DNA of 64,000 nt from Candidatus Electrothrix communis (GCA_030644725.1 CP130629.1:1-64000); one strand, 5' to 3'; shown: positions 22,534 through 32,501, counted from the first letter of the stretch. Numbers and translations: made by a program. Notes: a model not told the origin generated them from the letters alone.

Positions 22534-23337
22534 ATGAAATATAGTCAAGCATTTGTACGAATCTTACTCGGGGTTTTCCTTCTCATCTGTCACACAGAAC
22601 TGCACGCAGCGAACTTAGGTATCTGGCCCCTCAAAGTCATCATTTGGCCGGAAAAAGCTACTGGCAGTGTTAACCTAACCAATAAAGATGATAAACCCGT
22701 CAACCTGCAAATCAGCGCCACTTCCTGGGATATGAATGAAAACGGGAAATTTATTGAAGCTGATACCGGTGATTTTGTCTTTTTTCCCCGGATGCTGACC
22801 ATCCCGGCCAACGAGGAAAAAGCGGTGCGGGTAGGCTATCAAGGTAATTTTCCAGCCCTGGAAAAATCCTACCGTTTGCTCATTCAGGAACTACCGCCGG
22901 TGCGGAATAAAGAAGAACTGGAAGATGGGCAGAGTAAAATGGGTGTGACCTATATAATGAAATTGAGTTTGCCCCTGTTTGTCATGCCGAGCAAGGAACC
23001 CCCCAAGCCTGAGTTGGCTGTGGACGGGGTAAAAACGGATGAAAAAGGCATGAGTATCGGAATCAGGGCCACTGGAACCCATCATGTTCAGATCACCAAG
23101 ATTGAACTGGAGCTTGTGGACAGTGCCGGAGTCTCTGTGGCCAGTGGCGAGAATGAGACCAGGCTGTTACGCATTCTGCCCCAGCGCCGGGTCTTTGTCC
23201 CGGTGGCCTTGGATATGGATGCTTGCGATAAGGCAGAGAAGCTTTTGATTAAAGTACACGCAGATGGCTTGACTGAGCCTGCTGAAGAAAAAGTGGAGCT
23301 GAAAAAAGGAACGTGTGAGCCCTCTTCAGAGGGCTAG
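22534..23337 (+). CDS. Periplasmic pilus chaperone (PapD/CsuC family)
   Basis: 267 aa with a signal peptide (about 1-25). The first Ig-like domain has 'LGIWPLKVIIWPEKATGSVNLTNKDD' and 'FFPRMLTIPANEEKAVRVGY', the conserved G1 strand and subunit-binding Arg/Lys region of PapD-like chaperones. A second Ig-like domain follows from about 150. It caps SCPU subunits in the periplasm and delivers them to the usher. Its 3' end overlaps the usher reading frame by 23 bp, indicating translational coupling. Confidence 0.88.
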   Translation: MKYSQAFVRILLGVFLLICHTELHAANLGIWPLKVIIWPEKATGSVNLTNKDDKPVNLQISATSWDMNENGKFIEADTGDFVFFPRMLTIPANEEKAVRVGYQGNFPALEKSYRLLIQELPPVRNKEELEDGQSKMGVTYIMKLSLPLFVMPSKEPPKPELAVDGVKTDEKGMSIGIRATGTHHVQITKIELELVDSAGVSVASGENETRLLRILPQRRVFVPVALDMDACDKAEKLLIKVHADGLTEPAEEKVELKKGTCEPSSEG

Positions 23338-25846
23338 CATAGCCTCATCAGGGTTACCCCGCTCGCTCTTTTCTTATTTTTCCTCAACCTTCATGGTCGT
23401 CCGATTTAGAGCGGTTTGTTTCCTGCTGACCCTTTTTTTATCAACTGCGGTGCCTTCCCGTGCAGCTGATGAGCAGCCGGGGGGGGGACCCGCCATTCTT
23501 GAGATTATCGTCAACGGATATAATGAAGGACAACAGTTTGTTCGTGTTACTCAGGACGGTGATGTCCTTCTCTCACCTCAGCTGCTGGAAGATCTTCGTT
23601 TCCAGCCTGAGCTTTGGGTAGGTCAAAGCCAAAACCATATTTCTCTGAGTTCACTTATTCCAAAAATTCAATTTACCCTCGACCAGAATTCTGCCCTCCT
23701 GAATGTAGCCGTGCCCGCAAAGTGGTTTAAACCACAGCTTGTCAGAGACGAAAAAAAGTATGCTGTTCCTGAAGCTCCTGCTGAGGGTGTCCTGTCTCCG
23801 CGACCCTGGGCTGGCTTTCTCAATTATACTCTCCAGGTAAATTTTTCTGAACAAGAAGGCGGCCTCTCTGGGGTGAGCCTGCCGTGGGAACTGAGCTTTA
23901 ATTATAAGCAATGGTTTGTCCAAAGCAGCTTTTCCTCGCAGTATGACCCGGAAGAGCAAACAGCTGAGCTTCTGCGACAAAACACCTCGTTGCTTTGGGA
24001 TGACCCAGAAAGCATGCATAGTCTGACCCTTGGCGATTTCAGCTCACCCTACAGTATGATGGGCGGAGGCGGTAGCCTTACCGGTATTTCCTGGCGCAAA
24101 AATTACAGTCTGGATCGAACTTTTCATTACGACGCAGAGCTCAATCTGACCATAGATATTGATTCCCCGGTCCATGCTCAGCTCTACAGCAATGGACGAG
24201 AGGTACAGGATAAAGAATGGGATCTGTTGCCTGGTGTTGTTACCTTTGAAGATGTTGCTGCCTATGTCAGCGGCGATGCAGAATTAGTGCTGACTGATGC
24301 TTTCGGACGGGAACGGTGGCTTAAGGTGCCTTCCTTCACTGGGCAGAATATTTTGAAAAAAGGGGTGCATGAATATGCCTACAGTCTGGGCTGGCAGCAG
24401 GTAAGTTTAGGGAATGAAAATAATGAGTACAGTGATCCTGCGGCCATGGGATATCATTTGTACGGTTTTGCCGAGACCTGGACCGGCGGCGGGGTCTTTG
24501 CTGTGACTGAAGACAGTTTTGCAACTGGCTCGACGCTCGCTGTCCTTCTGGGCGGCTTCAGCCAGCTGGAAACAGGCTTCCTGATTACCAGGAACGAAGA
24601 GGAAAACTTTGGTTATACTGGCACAGCCCGTTATTCTTTTCGCCATAAAAAAATCAACGGCTACCTGGGTCTGAGCGGCTTCAGCCGTGAATACAGTCCT
24701 GTCCCCAAAAACGGAGCGGCTGACAGTGAGGAAAAAAATGAGAGTAGCGAGACGACACCTCGTTATCAGGGCAGCCTCAGTATCAGCTATTCTGACATGG
24801 ATTGGGGTGGCCTTAGTCTCGGTTATGCAGAAAATGGCCGATGGGATGGCGAGAGCAGTCGTTCACTTTCCCTGACCTACCGCAAGTCCTTATTCAAGGG
24901 CCTGCATCTTACCTTAGGAATCAAGCATGATTTTGAAGAAGAGGATAATGATTCCATTTGCTTGACCTTGCAATACCGCCCTGACAAGGGGAGTGATAAT
25001 GAAAATTGGTATGATGGACTAAATGCCGAAACCCGCTATCATCAAGTAGATGGCTGGGAAAATACAGCGGGATTGGGTAGGTCATACTCTGAGGACACAG
25101 GCTATGGATATTCGGCAAACATGAGTAGGAAAGAAGATAAAGTGTCCGCTACTCTTCGAGGACAGCATAAAAATGCACACGGCATTTATACTGCTGCGGC
25201 CCATTATGCCGAAGAAGGCACTTCCACCGGGAGTTTGAGTGCGGCCGGAAGTCTTGTCCTGCTTGATAGGGGGATGTATCATAGCCAACCCATCACTGAT
25301 AGTTTTGCTGTGGTCCGGGTGAAAGGGTTGGATGAGGTGACCGTGAAAAGTAATGGGAGAGCGATAGGCAAGGCAGGTAATGATAACAGCCTGCTGGTTC
25401 CGAGTTTGAGTTCGTATAGCAATAATCGTTTAAGTATTGACGTCTTGAACCTGCCACTCAACTATAATGCAGCAGTGATGGAGCAGGAGGTGGAGGTTCA
25501 ACAGCGTAGCGGTTCTTTGGTCGAATTTCTGATCACTCGTTTTTCCGCAGTAGAAGGAGAGCTGTTCCTGCAAGAGGTCGATAAGGATAAGGAAGGGGAA
25601 AAAAAATATGTGGAGGAGGCCCTGCCGCTTGAACTGACCTTTAATGGTGAAAAACATGAGGGTTTTACAGGGGGGGGCGGTTATTTTTATTTGGAAAATG
25701 TCCCTGTCGGTGCGCATACGTTGCGGCTTTATCAACCCGGTGGATACTGTCTCGCTAAATTTACAGTGCCGGATACTGAGAAAATCGTCGTGAATCTCGG
25801 TGAGCTGTCTTGCGTTAAGGAACAAGATAGCGGGAGTGGAAAGTAA
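23315..25846 (+). CDS. Outer-membrane usher of an archaic chaperone-usher pilus
   Basis: 843 aa from GTG at 23315 (AAAGGA four bases upstream); an ATG at 23393 is an alternative that puts the signal peptide right at the N-terminus. The usher N-terminal domain ('EIIVNGYNEGQQFVRVTQDGDVLL') is followed by the beta-barrel with alternating aromatic strands, the plug region, and a C-terminal Ig-like domain. The usher forms the pore that secretes and polymerises subunits. The operon has adhesin-like, two pilin-like, chaperone and usher genes, as in Csu/sigma fimbriae used for biofilm attachment. Confidence 0.88.
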   Translation: MSPLQRASIASSGLPRSLFSYFSSTFMVVRFRAVCFLLTLFLSTAVPSRAADEQPGGGPAILEIIVNGYNEGQQFVRVTQDGDVLLSPQLLEDLRFQPELWVGQSQNHISLSSLIPKIQFTLDQNSALLNVAVPAKWFKPQLVRDEKKYAVPEAPAEGVLSPRPWAGFLNYTLQVNFSEQEGGLSGVSLPWELSFNYKQWFVQSSFSSQYDPEEQTAELLRQNTSLLWDDPESMHSLTLGDFSSPYSMMGGGGSLTGISWRKNYSLDRTFHYDAELNLTIDIDSPVHAQLYSNGREVQDKEWDLLPGVVTFEDVAAYVSGDAELVLTDAFGRERWLKVPSFTGQNILKKGVHEYAYSLGWQQVSLGNENNEYSDPAAMGYHLYGFAETWTGGGVFAVTEDSFATGSTLAVLLGGFSQLETGFLITRNEEENFGYTGTARYSFRHKKINGYLGLSGFSREYSPVPKNGAADSEEKNESSETTPRYQGSLSISYSDMDWGGLSLGYAENGRWDGESSRSLSLTYRKSLFKGLHLTLGIKHDFEEEDNDSICLTLQYRPDKGSDNENWYDGLNAETRYHQVDGWENTAGLGRSYSEDTGYGYSANMSRKEDKVSATLRGQHKNAHGIYTAAAHYAEEGTSTGSLSAAGSLVLLDRGMYHSQPITDSFAVVRVKGLDEVTVKSNGRAIGKAGNDNSLLVPSLSSYSNNRLSIDVLNLPLNYNAAVMEQEVEVQQRSGSLVEFLITRFSAVEGELFLQEVDKDKEGEKKYVEEALPLELTFNGEKHEGFTGGGGYFYLENVPVGAHTLRLYQPGGYCLAKFTVPDTEKIVVNLGELSCVKEQDSGSGK

Positions 25847-25888
25847 TTAGGCGCGTTCTGATCCTGATATCCTGCGTAAGTAAATAAG

Positions 25889-25928
25889 CAAAGGGAGCGA
25901 CCTGACATAGGGGCTGCTCCCTTTTTTA
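25889..25928 (+). terminator. Terminator of the pilus operon
   Basis: AAAGGGAGC pairs with GCTCCCTTT across a 17-base loop, followed by a run of T, 45 bases after the usher stop. Confidence 0.75.
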
Positions 25929-26270
25929 TTGCTTGATCCGGCACAGTTATTGTGCTGCTGACCAAGGAAAAAGGGTGCTCTGCAATACTTCTTGCCGGGG
26001 TCGAAATCTTCCGGTATGATAGTTTTTCTCGTATATTTTTGTCTACTATACTGCCATAATCTGAGTTCGACGTAACATTTTTCCCTCTCCTGGCGATAAG
26101 TCACCGGGCTGTTTACGAATACCCCTTCGGGATAACTCGTCCCGCAGGGAGGTATCGAACATGGCCCGCCGTTTTAACGGTGGGTGAGGGAGATTGACGA
26201 CAATATCATCTTGGAAATTCATCGTAGAAAGGCCGTTTTCCTGAATATTACCCCCTGGACTGTTGAACCA
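25929..26270. other. Intergenic region upstream of glyS
   Basis: 342 bp with no supported gene. A palindrome-rich patch at about 26085-26190 (GCCGTTTTAACGGTGGG and a CCCGTCCCGCAGGG-like stretch) looks like a dispersed intergenic repeat rather than coding DNA. No clear promoter seen. Confidence 0.35.
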
Positions 26271-28343
26271 ATGACACAATTACTTTTTGAAATCGGAACA
26301 GAAGAAATACCTGCTAGTTATATACAACCTGCCCTCTCCTTTATGGAACAGGCCTCTCAGGCCAAACTCAAGGATCTGGGGTTGGGTTTCGGTGCAGTTC
26401 GTACCGTGGGAACTCCACGCCGCCTGACCTTGGCTGTTGACGGACTCCAGATTCGCCAGGAAGATCGTCGTCAGGAACACACAGGGCCAGCCAAGATGGC
26501 TGCTTTTGATGCAGACGGTCAGCCGACCAAGGCGGCCCAGGGTTTTGCCCGTTCCCGAGGGGTTGCTGTGGAAGATTTACAGATTATCGAGACCAAGAAG
26601 GGCGAGTATCTGATGGCGGTGGAGGAGATCAAGGGCCAGGAGACCGGAGAGTTACTCCCGGCTTTACTGGATGAACTGTTGCGCTCTATTCCCTTCCCTA
26701 AATCCATGCGATGGGCCGAAAGCAGTATGACCTTTGCCCGCCCTCTCCAATGGCTTCTTGCTCTGTATGACGGCAAGGTTATTGATTTGACGGTTGAAGG
26801 GGTACAGACCGGGGCTACAACCCTCGGACATCGTTTTATGGATCCAGAGCCGGTGGAGATTCGTGATTTTGACCATTATCACGAAGTCTTGCTGGCCAAA
26901 TCTGTGATGGTTGATCAGAAAGCTCGACGTGAGGCTGTTATTGACTCTGTGAAGAAGGCAGTATCTGAGCGGGTAGGGGACAAAGGGCAGCCTGTTTTGG
27001 ACGAAGGCCTGATTGACACCGTGACCAATCTGGTGGAAATCCCTTGGGGGATTTGCGGTAGCTTTGATGAAAAATTCTTGGCTCTGCCTGATGAAGCCCT
27101 GATCACCTCCATGCGTGAGCATCAAAAGTATTTTCCCGTGAAGGACAGCGAGGGTGCCCTGCTGCCCTTTTTCGTTGCCGTGAATAATACCAATATTAAG
27201 AATCAGGCAATGGCAGCCAACGGGCATGAGCGTGTTCTGCGGGCTCGCCTTGAGGACGGATTGTTTTTCTTTAACAAAGACAAAGAGAAGTCCCTTGCCG
27301 ATCGGATGAAGGATCTTTCCGGCATTATTTTTCAGCGTAAGCTGGGGACTATGGCTGAGAAGAGTGAGCGTCTGGTTGCTCTTGCCGCTTTTCTTGCTGA
27401 GCGACTGGCTCCAGACATGCAGGAAGAGGCAAAACGAGCCGCGCAATTGGCTAAGGCCGACCTGCTGACCGAGATGGTCGGGGAATTCCCTTCCTTACAG
27501 GGAATCATCGGTCGGGATTATGCCCTGCTTGATGGCGAAAAGCCTGCGGTTGCCGATGCTGTGCATGAGCATTACCAACCGGTTCGGGCCGGAGGACAAT
27601 TGCCTGCCTCTCTGCTCGGTGCGATGGTCGGGTTGGCAGATCGAATGGACACAATGGCTGGATGTTTTGCTATCAATGAGCGTCCTACTGGCAATAAGGA
27701 TGCCTTTGGGCAGCGGCGGCTGGCCTTGGGAATTATCTCTATTTTGCGCTATCATAATTTACCTCTTTCCCTGGTCGAGTTGGCTGAGCAGGCTTTGCTG
27801 GGGTATGCTGACAAGGTAACCCCGGCAGAGGATACCTTAGGGCAACTCATCGATTTTATCCGTCTCCGTTTTGAAAACGACCTGATCGCCTCAGGAATGA
27901 AACAGGAGGTGGTTGAGGCGGCGACCTCGGCGGGTTTTGATGATCTGACAGATTGTCTGGCCCGGATAGAGGCCCTGGACAGCATGCGGAATCGGGAAGA
28001 GTTTGCCGTGCTGGCAGGTTCCTTTAAGCGGATCCGTAATATCACCAAGGGGAATCGGGAAACTGGGGTTGATCCTGCCCTTTTTGCTGAAGAGGCGGAA
28101 AAGGAGCTGTTCTCAACCTGTACCGCTGTTCAGGAGCAGGTGCGTCCGATGATCGAGAACCGGGCATACAGCGAGGCCCTGGCAGCTATGCTGACCATGA
28201 AGGAACCTGTGGATCGTTTTTTTGATGATGTGATGGTGATGGATGAGGATTTGGCGGTGCGGGCCAATCGATTGAACTTATTGACCGGTTTGGGTGACTT
28301 GGTTCGTCAGGTGGGTGATATCTCCCGGATGCATGTAGAGTAA
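26271..28343 (+). CDS. glyS: Glycine-tRNA ligase beta subunit
   Basis: 690 aa from ATG at 26271, which gives the standard start 'MTQLLFEIGTEEIPASYIQPAL'; the frame is open 29 codons further upstream without family similarity. The protein spans the whole GlyRS beta family, with a B3/B4-like N-terminal part, an HD-like central region and a C-terminal anticodon-binding domain ('RANRLNLLTGLGDLVRQVGDISR'). Together with GlyQ (not in the window) it forms the alpha2beta2 enzyme that charges tRNA-Gly. The glyQ gene is not immediately upstream, which is unusual since the two are commonly adjacent. Confidence 0.95.
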   Translation: MTQLLFEIGTEEIPASYIQPALSFMEQASQAKLKDLGLGFGAVRTVGTPRRLTLAVDGLQIRQEDRRQEHTGPAKMAAFDADGQPTKAAQGFARSRGVAVEDLQIIETKKGEYLMAVEEIKGQETGELLPALLDELLRSIPFPKSMRWAESSMTFARPLQWLLALYDGKVIDLTVEGVQTGATTLGHRFMDPEPVEIRDFDHYHEVLLAKSVMVDQKARREAVIDSVKKAVSERVGDKGQPVLDEGLIDTVTNLVEIPWGICGSFDEKFLALPDEALITSMREHQKYFPVKDSEGALLPFFVAVNNTNIKNQAMAANGHERVLRARLEDGLFFFNKDKEKSLADRMKDLSGIIFQRKLGTMAEKSERLVALAAFLAERLAPDMQEEAKRAAQLAKADLLTEMVGEFPSLQGIIGRDYALLDGEKPAVADAVHEHYQPVRAGGQLPASLLGAMVGLADRMDTMAGCFAINERPTGNKDAFGQRRLALGIISILRYHNLPLSLVELAEQALLGYADKVTPAEDTLGQLIDFIRLRFENDLIASGMKQEVVEAATSAGFDDLTDCLARIEALDSMRNREEFAVLAGSFKRIRNITKGNRETGVDPALFAEEAEKELFSTCTAVQEQVRPMIENRAYSEALAAMLTMKEPVDRFFDDVMVMDEDLAVRANRLNLLTGLGDLVRQVGDISRMHVE

Positions 28344-28414
28344 CTTCGGGATGTGATCGTTGAACGGGCAGGCACAAGGACCTGCCCTACGGTGGGCTGT
28401 ATAGACTGTCGCAA

Positions 28415-28451
28415 TAAAAAAAGGCTGCCTGAGAAGGCAGCCTTTTTTTTG
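28415..28451. terminator. Bidirectional terminator between glyS and the cytochrome gene
   Basis: AAGGCTGCCT and AGGCAGCCTT flank GAGA, with an A run before and a T run after, so it can end both converging transcripts. Just upstream, 28366-28387 is another hairpin (GGGCAGG...CCTGCCC), a motif that resembles dispersed intergenic repeats. Confidence 0.85.
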
Positions 28452-28483
28452 TTACATAAACAAGTTAAATAAATAAATTGCTT

Positions 28484-28996
28484 TTATTTAACTTTGTCTT
28501 TGAATTTGGTATGGCAGGTTGGGCACATCATCAGGTTGACCGGAGGTGTAGCGGTGCTTTTTTGATCCTTATGACATCCTGCACAACGACCATGGCCTGC
28601 GCGCTGGATAGGTGAGGTCAGTGGAAGGGGAACACCGGATATTTTTCCATCAAGAGTTATGCCGCCATCATTTTTATTATGGCAGATGTTACATTTTTGG
28701 CTTTTCGGCTCTTTGGCGTCTGCATAGGCGACTTGCTTGCCGTCAGCATCTTTGCCGTGATGACAGATGGCGCAACTTTTCCGACCTTGGCTATCTTCTG
28801 AATCTTTTAGACGATTCTGATGATCCCGATGCGGAAAATAAGCAGGGTTCATGGATTTCTCTGTGCCGTCGGTGATTTTAATGACTTCCGGTCCTTGATT
28901 AGCAGCTGCTGGAGCTTCATCCTGCGCCATGCTGACGTTCAGTCCTGCGCCGCAGGCCAGAGCAAGAACAATGCTGAATAGTAACGCCTTTTTCAT
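28484..28996 (-). CDS. Tetrahaem cytochrome c3 family protein
   Basis: 170 aa with a signal peptide ending near 'SMAQ' (residue 25). Four CxxCH haem motifs: Cys75-His79, Cys102-His106, Cys138-His142 and Cys158-His162. His56 and His59 in 'FPHRDHQ' and other histidines fit axial ligands. The protein is a periplasmic electron carrier of the type III cytochrome group found in sulfate reducers, where it links hydrogenases or formate dehydrogenases to membrane complexes. The genes for covalent haem attachment (ccsA, resB) lie just upstream on the same strand. Confidence 0.9.
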   Translation of the reverse strand: MKKALLFSIVLALACGAGLNVSMAQDEAPAAANQGPEVIKITDGTEKSMNPAYFPHRDHQNRLKDSEDSQGRKSCAICHHGKDADGKQVAYADAKEPKSQKCNICHNKNDGGITLDGKISGVPLPLTSPIQRAGHGRCAGCHKDQKSTATPPVNLMMCPTCHTKFKDKVK

Positions 28997-29146
28997 GCTG
29001 TCTCTCCTTGGGAAAAATGATAAAGATCAACTGAATGTTGTCTGGTAACCTTCGCTGTATAGCTTGTCTCTTTTTTTTGTCAAGCCGGGAAGGTTGACAG
29101 TCTGATTCAATGAGAAGAGCCCTTTTGCTCAGGATAAGGGCTTGTC

Positions 29147-30001
29147 TTAACTGGCCCCGTAACTATGCAGCCCGGCCAGGAGGAAGTTGACGCCGAAATA
29201 GGTGAAAAAGACAGAAAGAAAGCCCAGTATCGCCAGCCAGGCAATACGGGGTCCGCTCCAGCCCCGGGTGAATCGAGCATGCAGGGCCAGGGCATAGACA
29301 AACCAGGTAATGATGGACCAGGTTTCCTTGGGATCCCAGCTCCAGTAGGTACCCCAGGCCTCGTTGGCCCAGACAGCCCCGGTGATAATACCGGCTGTCA
29401 GCCACATGAAACCGAAGATGATGGTTTTATGGGTCAGATCGTCAAGCACGGGCAGTTCGGGAAACGTGGAGAGCAGGTTGTCCTGCGAAAACTTACGATT
29501 GACAGCAAGATGTTTCAGGAGATAGATAACTCCGATAGCGGCAGCAACGGCAAAGGCTCCATAGCCGATAAAGCAGGTGATAACGTGGGCAATGAGCCAG
29601 TTGGATTGCAGGGCTGGAACCAGTGGAGTGATATCCTGGTTAATTGTTGTGGAAAGAGATGCATAGGCCATGGTGGTGACCGCCAAGGGCATGACAAAGG
29701 CCCCCAGTACCGCAACCTTGAACTTTAATTCCAGCAGGATGTAAAAGAGAGTTATGCACCAAGCAAAAAAGACTAGCGATTCATACATGTTAGTCAGAGG
29801 CGCATGGTCGAGACCAATTTTGTACGATTCCTGCCAGCGTAGCCCGAGAGCCCCTGTGTGGATCAGGACACCGATACTGGCAAGGATCAGCCCGGTCAGC
29901 CCGATCTTTTTGTTACGGAAAACGAGCAGGCCGATGTAAAAAGCCGCAGAGAGCAGGTATATTATGGTGGTATAACCAAAGAGTTGAGAGCTATTCATCA
30001 T
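29147..30001 (-). CDS. ccsA: System II cytochrome c biogenesis protein CcsA/ResC (CcsB in some nomenclatures)
   Basis: 284 aa with about eight membrane helices. The tryptophan-rich haem-handling motif 'WGTYWSWDPKETWSIITWFVYALALHAR' lies near residue 215, and conserved histidines flank it. With ResB it forms the synthase that brings haem across the membrane and attaches it to CxxCH of apocytochromes. It lies 176 bp downstream of resB on the same strand, and 150 bp before the cytochrome c3 gene that is a likely client. Confidence 0.92.
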   Translation of the reverse strand: MMNSSQLFGYTTIIYLLSAAFYIGLLVFRNKKIGLTGLILASIGVLIHTGALGLRWQESYKIGLDHAPLTNMYESLVFFAWCITLFYILLELKFKVAVLGAFVMPLAVTTMAYASLSTTINQDITPLVPALQSNWLIAHVITCFIGYGAFAVAAAIGVIYLLKHLAVNRKFSQDNLLSTFPELPVLDDLTHKTIIFGFMWLTAGIITGAVWANEAWGTYWSWDPKETWSIITWFVYALALHARFTRGWSGPRIAWLAILGFLSVFFTYFGVNFLLAGLHSYGAS

Positions 30002-30177
30002 GTATCTATCCGATAGGTAATTTATTTATGCGTGGTCAAAATTTCTCGGTCAAGCTCTGGAAGTAATGCTGCATGAGCTGCATTACTTGCTGGATATGTT
30101 TTCAGTTTTCTTGAGCTTTGGAGCTTGCTCTGGCTGCCGCGTTCCGGGAAAATTGGTTCGGTTCAACAGGCGTGTTT

Positions 30178-31569
30178 TCATTTTCTCTTTGCAAAGTTGT
30201 CTGTAAAAGAGGCAAATTTTTTGGCAAAGTCAAAGCTGTTTTTATTGGCATGACCGGCAAAAAGCACCACGGGTTGACCGTCTACTTCATAGACATGGGC
30301 CCATATTTTTCGATGGGACATGAAAAAGGCCATGTATAACCCTATGAGCATCAGGGCGCAGCCCGTATAGACCCACCAGACGCCAGGATCTTTTGCAACC
30401 TGAAGACCTGTGGCAAAATGAGGGCTGATAATGAGTTCATACTTTGCCTTTGGGCGCTCAACAATAACGGGAGTGCCGTACATCAAAGGAAACATGGACG
30501 GTGGTCCATCGGAATCCATCAACCAGATTTTCATCTCAGTGCTGCTTTTTCCGTCAGGCGTCTGGATCGGGCGAGCGGATTGAATACGCACCATACCATC
30601 AGACCCGCCTTCCTGCCATGTATTGGTTACTGAATAGTTTTGTGGATCAACCGGGAAGGCGTGAGTATTGCCACTGGTCATCTCGCGCAGTTTGATAATG
30701 GCCGCGCCTATCTGGTTGTAACTTGACTGATAAAAGGTGATACCCTTGTAGATAAGGGGTTTGTTGACCTCAATGGTGGTGGTGAGGATCTCTTTGCCGT
30801 TTTCGATGATCGTCAGGCCGGAGAGATAATCTTTGGGCATGGTAGAGCCCGGATAATAATCTATATGGAAATAATTACAGCGGACTGTAAAGCCGAGAGG
30901 GATCTTTTTCTCGTCGGCATAGGAAAAGATGAAGTCGCTTTCAGCGGTTTCCGGTAGAGAAATGCCTCCTTTAAAGGCAAATTCACGATCTCCTAAAATT
31001 TTGGTGGCAACCGCTGAAGAGCCGATGACAGCACCGAGCAGGATGATCAGAATGGAGATATGCACCACATAGACGCCGTAGCGGGTCCACGCCCCTTTCT
31101 GGGAAAAAAAGAGGGTGCCGTATTCTTGAGCACGGCTGTCCGGTTTCCATCCTTTCCGGTTGAGATATTTTTTTACTTCCTCTGTTGCTGTGGTAAGGGA
31201 GTCGCCTGCAAGCTTTTCTTCCTTGTGCAGTTTCATCTTGGGCAGGCGATCTGGATCAATGGCCAGGTTATCCTTGCGCACCATTTTGATCACAGTGGGA
31301 ATGCGATCCAGACTGCAAATGATGAGGTTGAGACTGAACGCCCCGAGCAGGCAGAGAAACCAGACAGAGTTGTACATGTCATAGAGATTGAGTGTCTGGA
31401 TCACTTGAGCGGCATTTTCTCCCCATTGTTCGGTATAATGCTCAGCCGGTTTGTTCTGCTCGATAACCGTACCAATAATTGAGGTCGACGCAAGAAGGGC
31501 GATAAGGAGCAGAGCAAGCTTGACAGAGGCCATGAATGCCCAAATTGGATTTTTCGATTTTGATGCCAT
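30178..31569 (-). CDS. resB: System II cytochrome c biogenesis protein ResB
   Basis: 463 aa when started at Met 31569 ('MASKSKNPIWAFMASVKLALLLIALLASTSIIGTVIEQ'), the family's usual N-terminus; the frame stays open 37 codons upstream. Three N-terminal membrane helices, a large periplasmic domain (about 170-400) and a fourth helix near 410 ('VWWVYTGCALMLIGLYMAFFMSHRK') give the ResB layout. It partners CcsA in haem ligation and keeps apocytochrome thiols reduced with a thioredoxin-like partner not seen here. Confidence 0.92.
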   Translation of the reverse strand: MASKSKNPIWAFMASVKLALLLIALLASTSIIGTVIEQNKPAEHYTEQWGENAAQVIQTLNLYDMYNSVWFLCLLGAFSLNLIICSLDRIPTVIKMVRKDNLAIDPDRLPKMKLHKEEKLAGDSLTTATEEVKKYLNRKGWKPDSRAQEYGTLFFSQKGAWTRYGVYVVHISILIILLGAVIGSSAVATKILGDREFAFKGGISLPETAESDFIFSYADEKKIPLGFTVRCNYFHIDYYPGSTMPKDYLSGLTIIENGKEILTTTIEVNKPLIYKGITFYQSSYNQIGAAIIKLREMTSGNTHAFPVDPQNYSVTNTWQEGGSDGMVRIQSARPIQTPDGKSSTEMKIWLMDSDGPPSMFPLMYGTPVIVERPKAKYELIISPHFATGLQVAKDPGVWWVYTGCALMLIGLYMAFFMSHRKIWAHVYEVDGQPVVLFAGHANKNSFDFAKKFASFTDNFAKRK

Positions 31570-31967
31570 GTGCAATTTGTAATCTGTTCGTAAAATTAAA
31601 GAAAGGAACAATTGAGGGGGTTGAAAGAAAATGTCACTATTATTAAAAGATATTGAATCATGGGTGGGGAGGGGTGTCAATCTTTTTCCGTTTTGTTGGC
31701 ACCCTTTTGGACGATTGTGAATGAAGGGGCAGAGGGGGGGAGAGTATGTCTCTGTTTTTGGAAGGTTGTCTTTGACAGCTGTTTTTTCGGGCTGTGGGTC
31801 TTCTCGGGAATGTTGGTGTTGAGAAGGGTGGCAACGTTCTGATTACAAGAAAAGGAAAAGGCCGTAGGTTTGTGTCGGGGGCCTTTTTGGGGGTTAGGTT
31901 GTTTCACGTAGCATCTCTTTGCGATTTGTGTCGTTGCAACGTTAAACTGACGTAATTTAAAGAGGTT
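31570..31967. other. Intergenic region between resB and the CI-like gene
   Basis: 398 bp with no supported gene. A palindrome CGTTGCAACG at about 31932-31941 sits 27 bases before the CI-like start and would suit an autoregulatory operator, but no half-site series is visible to prove it. Confidence 0.3.
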
Positions 31968-32368
31968 ATGCCTTATATTGTTACGATCAATAGAATTCAA
32001 GAAGTTACAGGGAAGAAGAAAAAAGAAGATATCTGTAACGAAATGGGAACAACAACCCAAAGCCTGAGAAACAGAGAAAAAAGAAATGAATTTGATGCAA
32101 ATTGGGCTTTCAAGATAAGTCAAAAAACGGCGTATCAACAGAGTGGATACTAACAGGAAAAGGACCGAAGGTTATAATCGGCCAGATGAAACGCTCAGTC
32201 GTTGATGATAATTATTTATTGCAGGTAATAAGCTGGTTCAAAGAAATAACTCTTCAAGATCCAAGAAAAAAAACATGGTTTGAAATACAATTTGAAAAGG
32301 CTTTCCCGGAATTTGTCGAATGGGTAAGGAGCAGAGAGGCCGAAGAGGAAAAAAGGAAGGTCGCGTGA
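31968..32368 (+). pseudogene. CI-type phage repressor helix-turn-helix protein, frameshifted
   Basis: Two overlapping frames together encode one CI-repressor-like protein. Frame one (31968-32153) reads '...EVTGKKKKEDICNEMGTTTQSLRNREKRN...ANWAFKISQK'. Frame two, to 32368, continues 'GVSTEWILTGKGP', the typical end of the Bacteriophage CI HTH domain, and a helical tail of about 65 residues. Inserting one A in the six-A run at 32122-32127 joins them. AAAGAGG precedes the ATG. Such proteins bind DNA as regulators of prophages or defence islands. The single-base loss in a homopolymer may be a sequencing error, in which case this is one intact gene of about 133 aa. Confidence 0.7.
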
Positions 32369-32455
32369 AAAAATAATCACCTGAGGCTGATCAAATAAAA
32401 AGAGGGGCGCTAGCATATAAGCTGGTGACCTTTTTTTAGTTCACATAACAACTCA

Positions 32456-32500
32456 CTAGTGCCTCGTAAAACCTAAAATTTGCTCGTGACGGAGCACTAG
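32456..32500. terminator. Inverted-repeat hairpin between convergent genes
   Basis: CTAGTGCCTCG and CGGAGCACTAG form an imperfect stem around a 23-base loop, exactly between two converging reading frames. Could be a terminator or a small repeat element; no strong T run. Confidence 0.4.
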
Positions 32501-32501
32501 A

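Noticed and set aside
26046-26279. Minus-strand frame with 'PHPPLKRRAMFDTSLRDELSRRGI'
   Set aside because: This text looks like a translated dispersed intergenic repeat, not a protein.
31677-32138. 153-codon minus-strand frame between resB and the CI-like gene
   Set aside because: It overlaps the CI-like coding sequence, is rich in Lys/Ser/Asn low-complexity text and has no recognisable motif.
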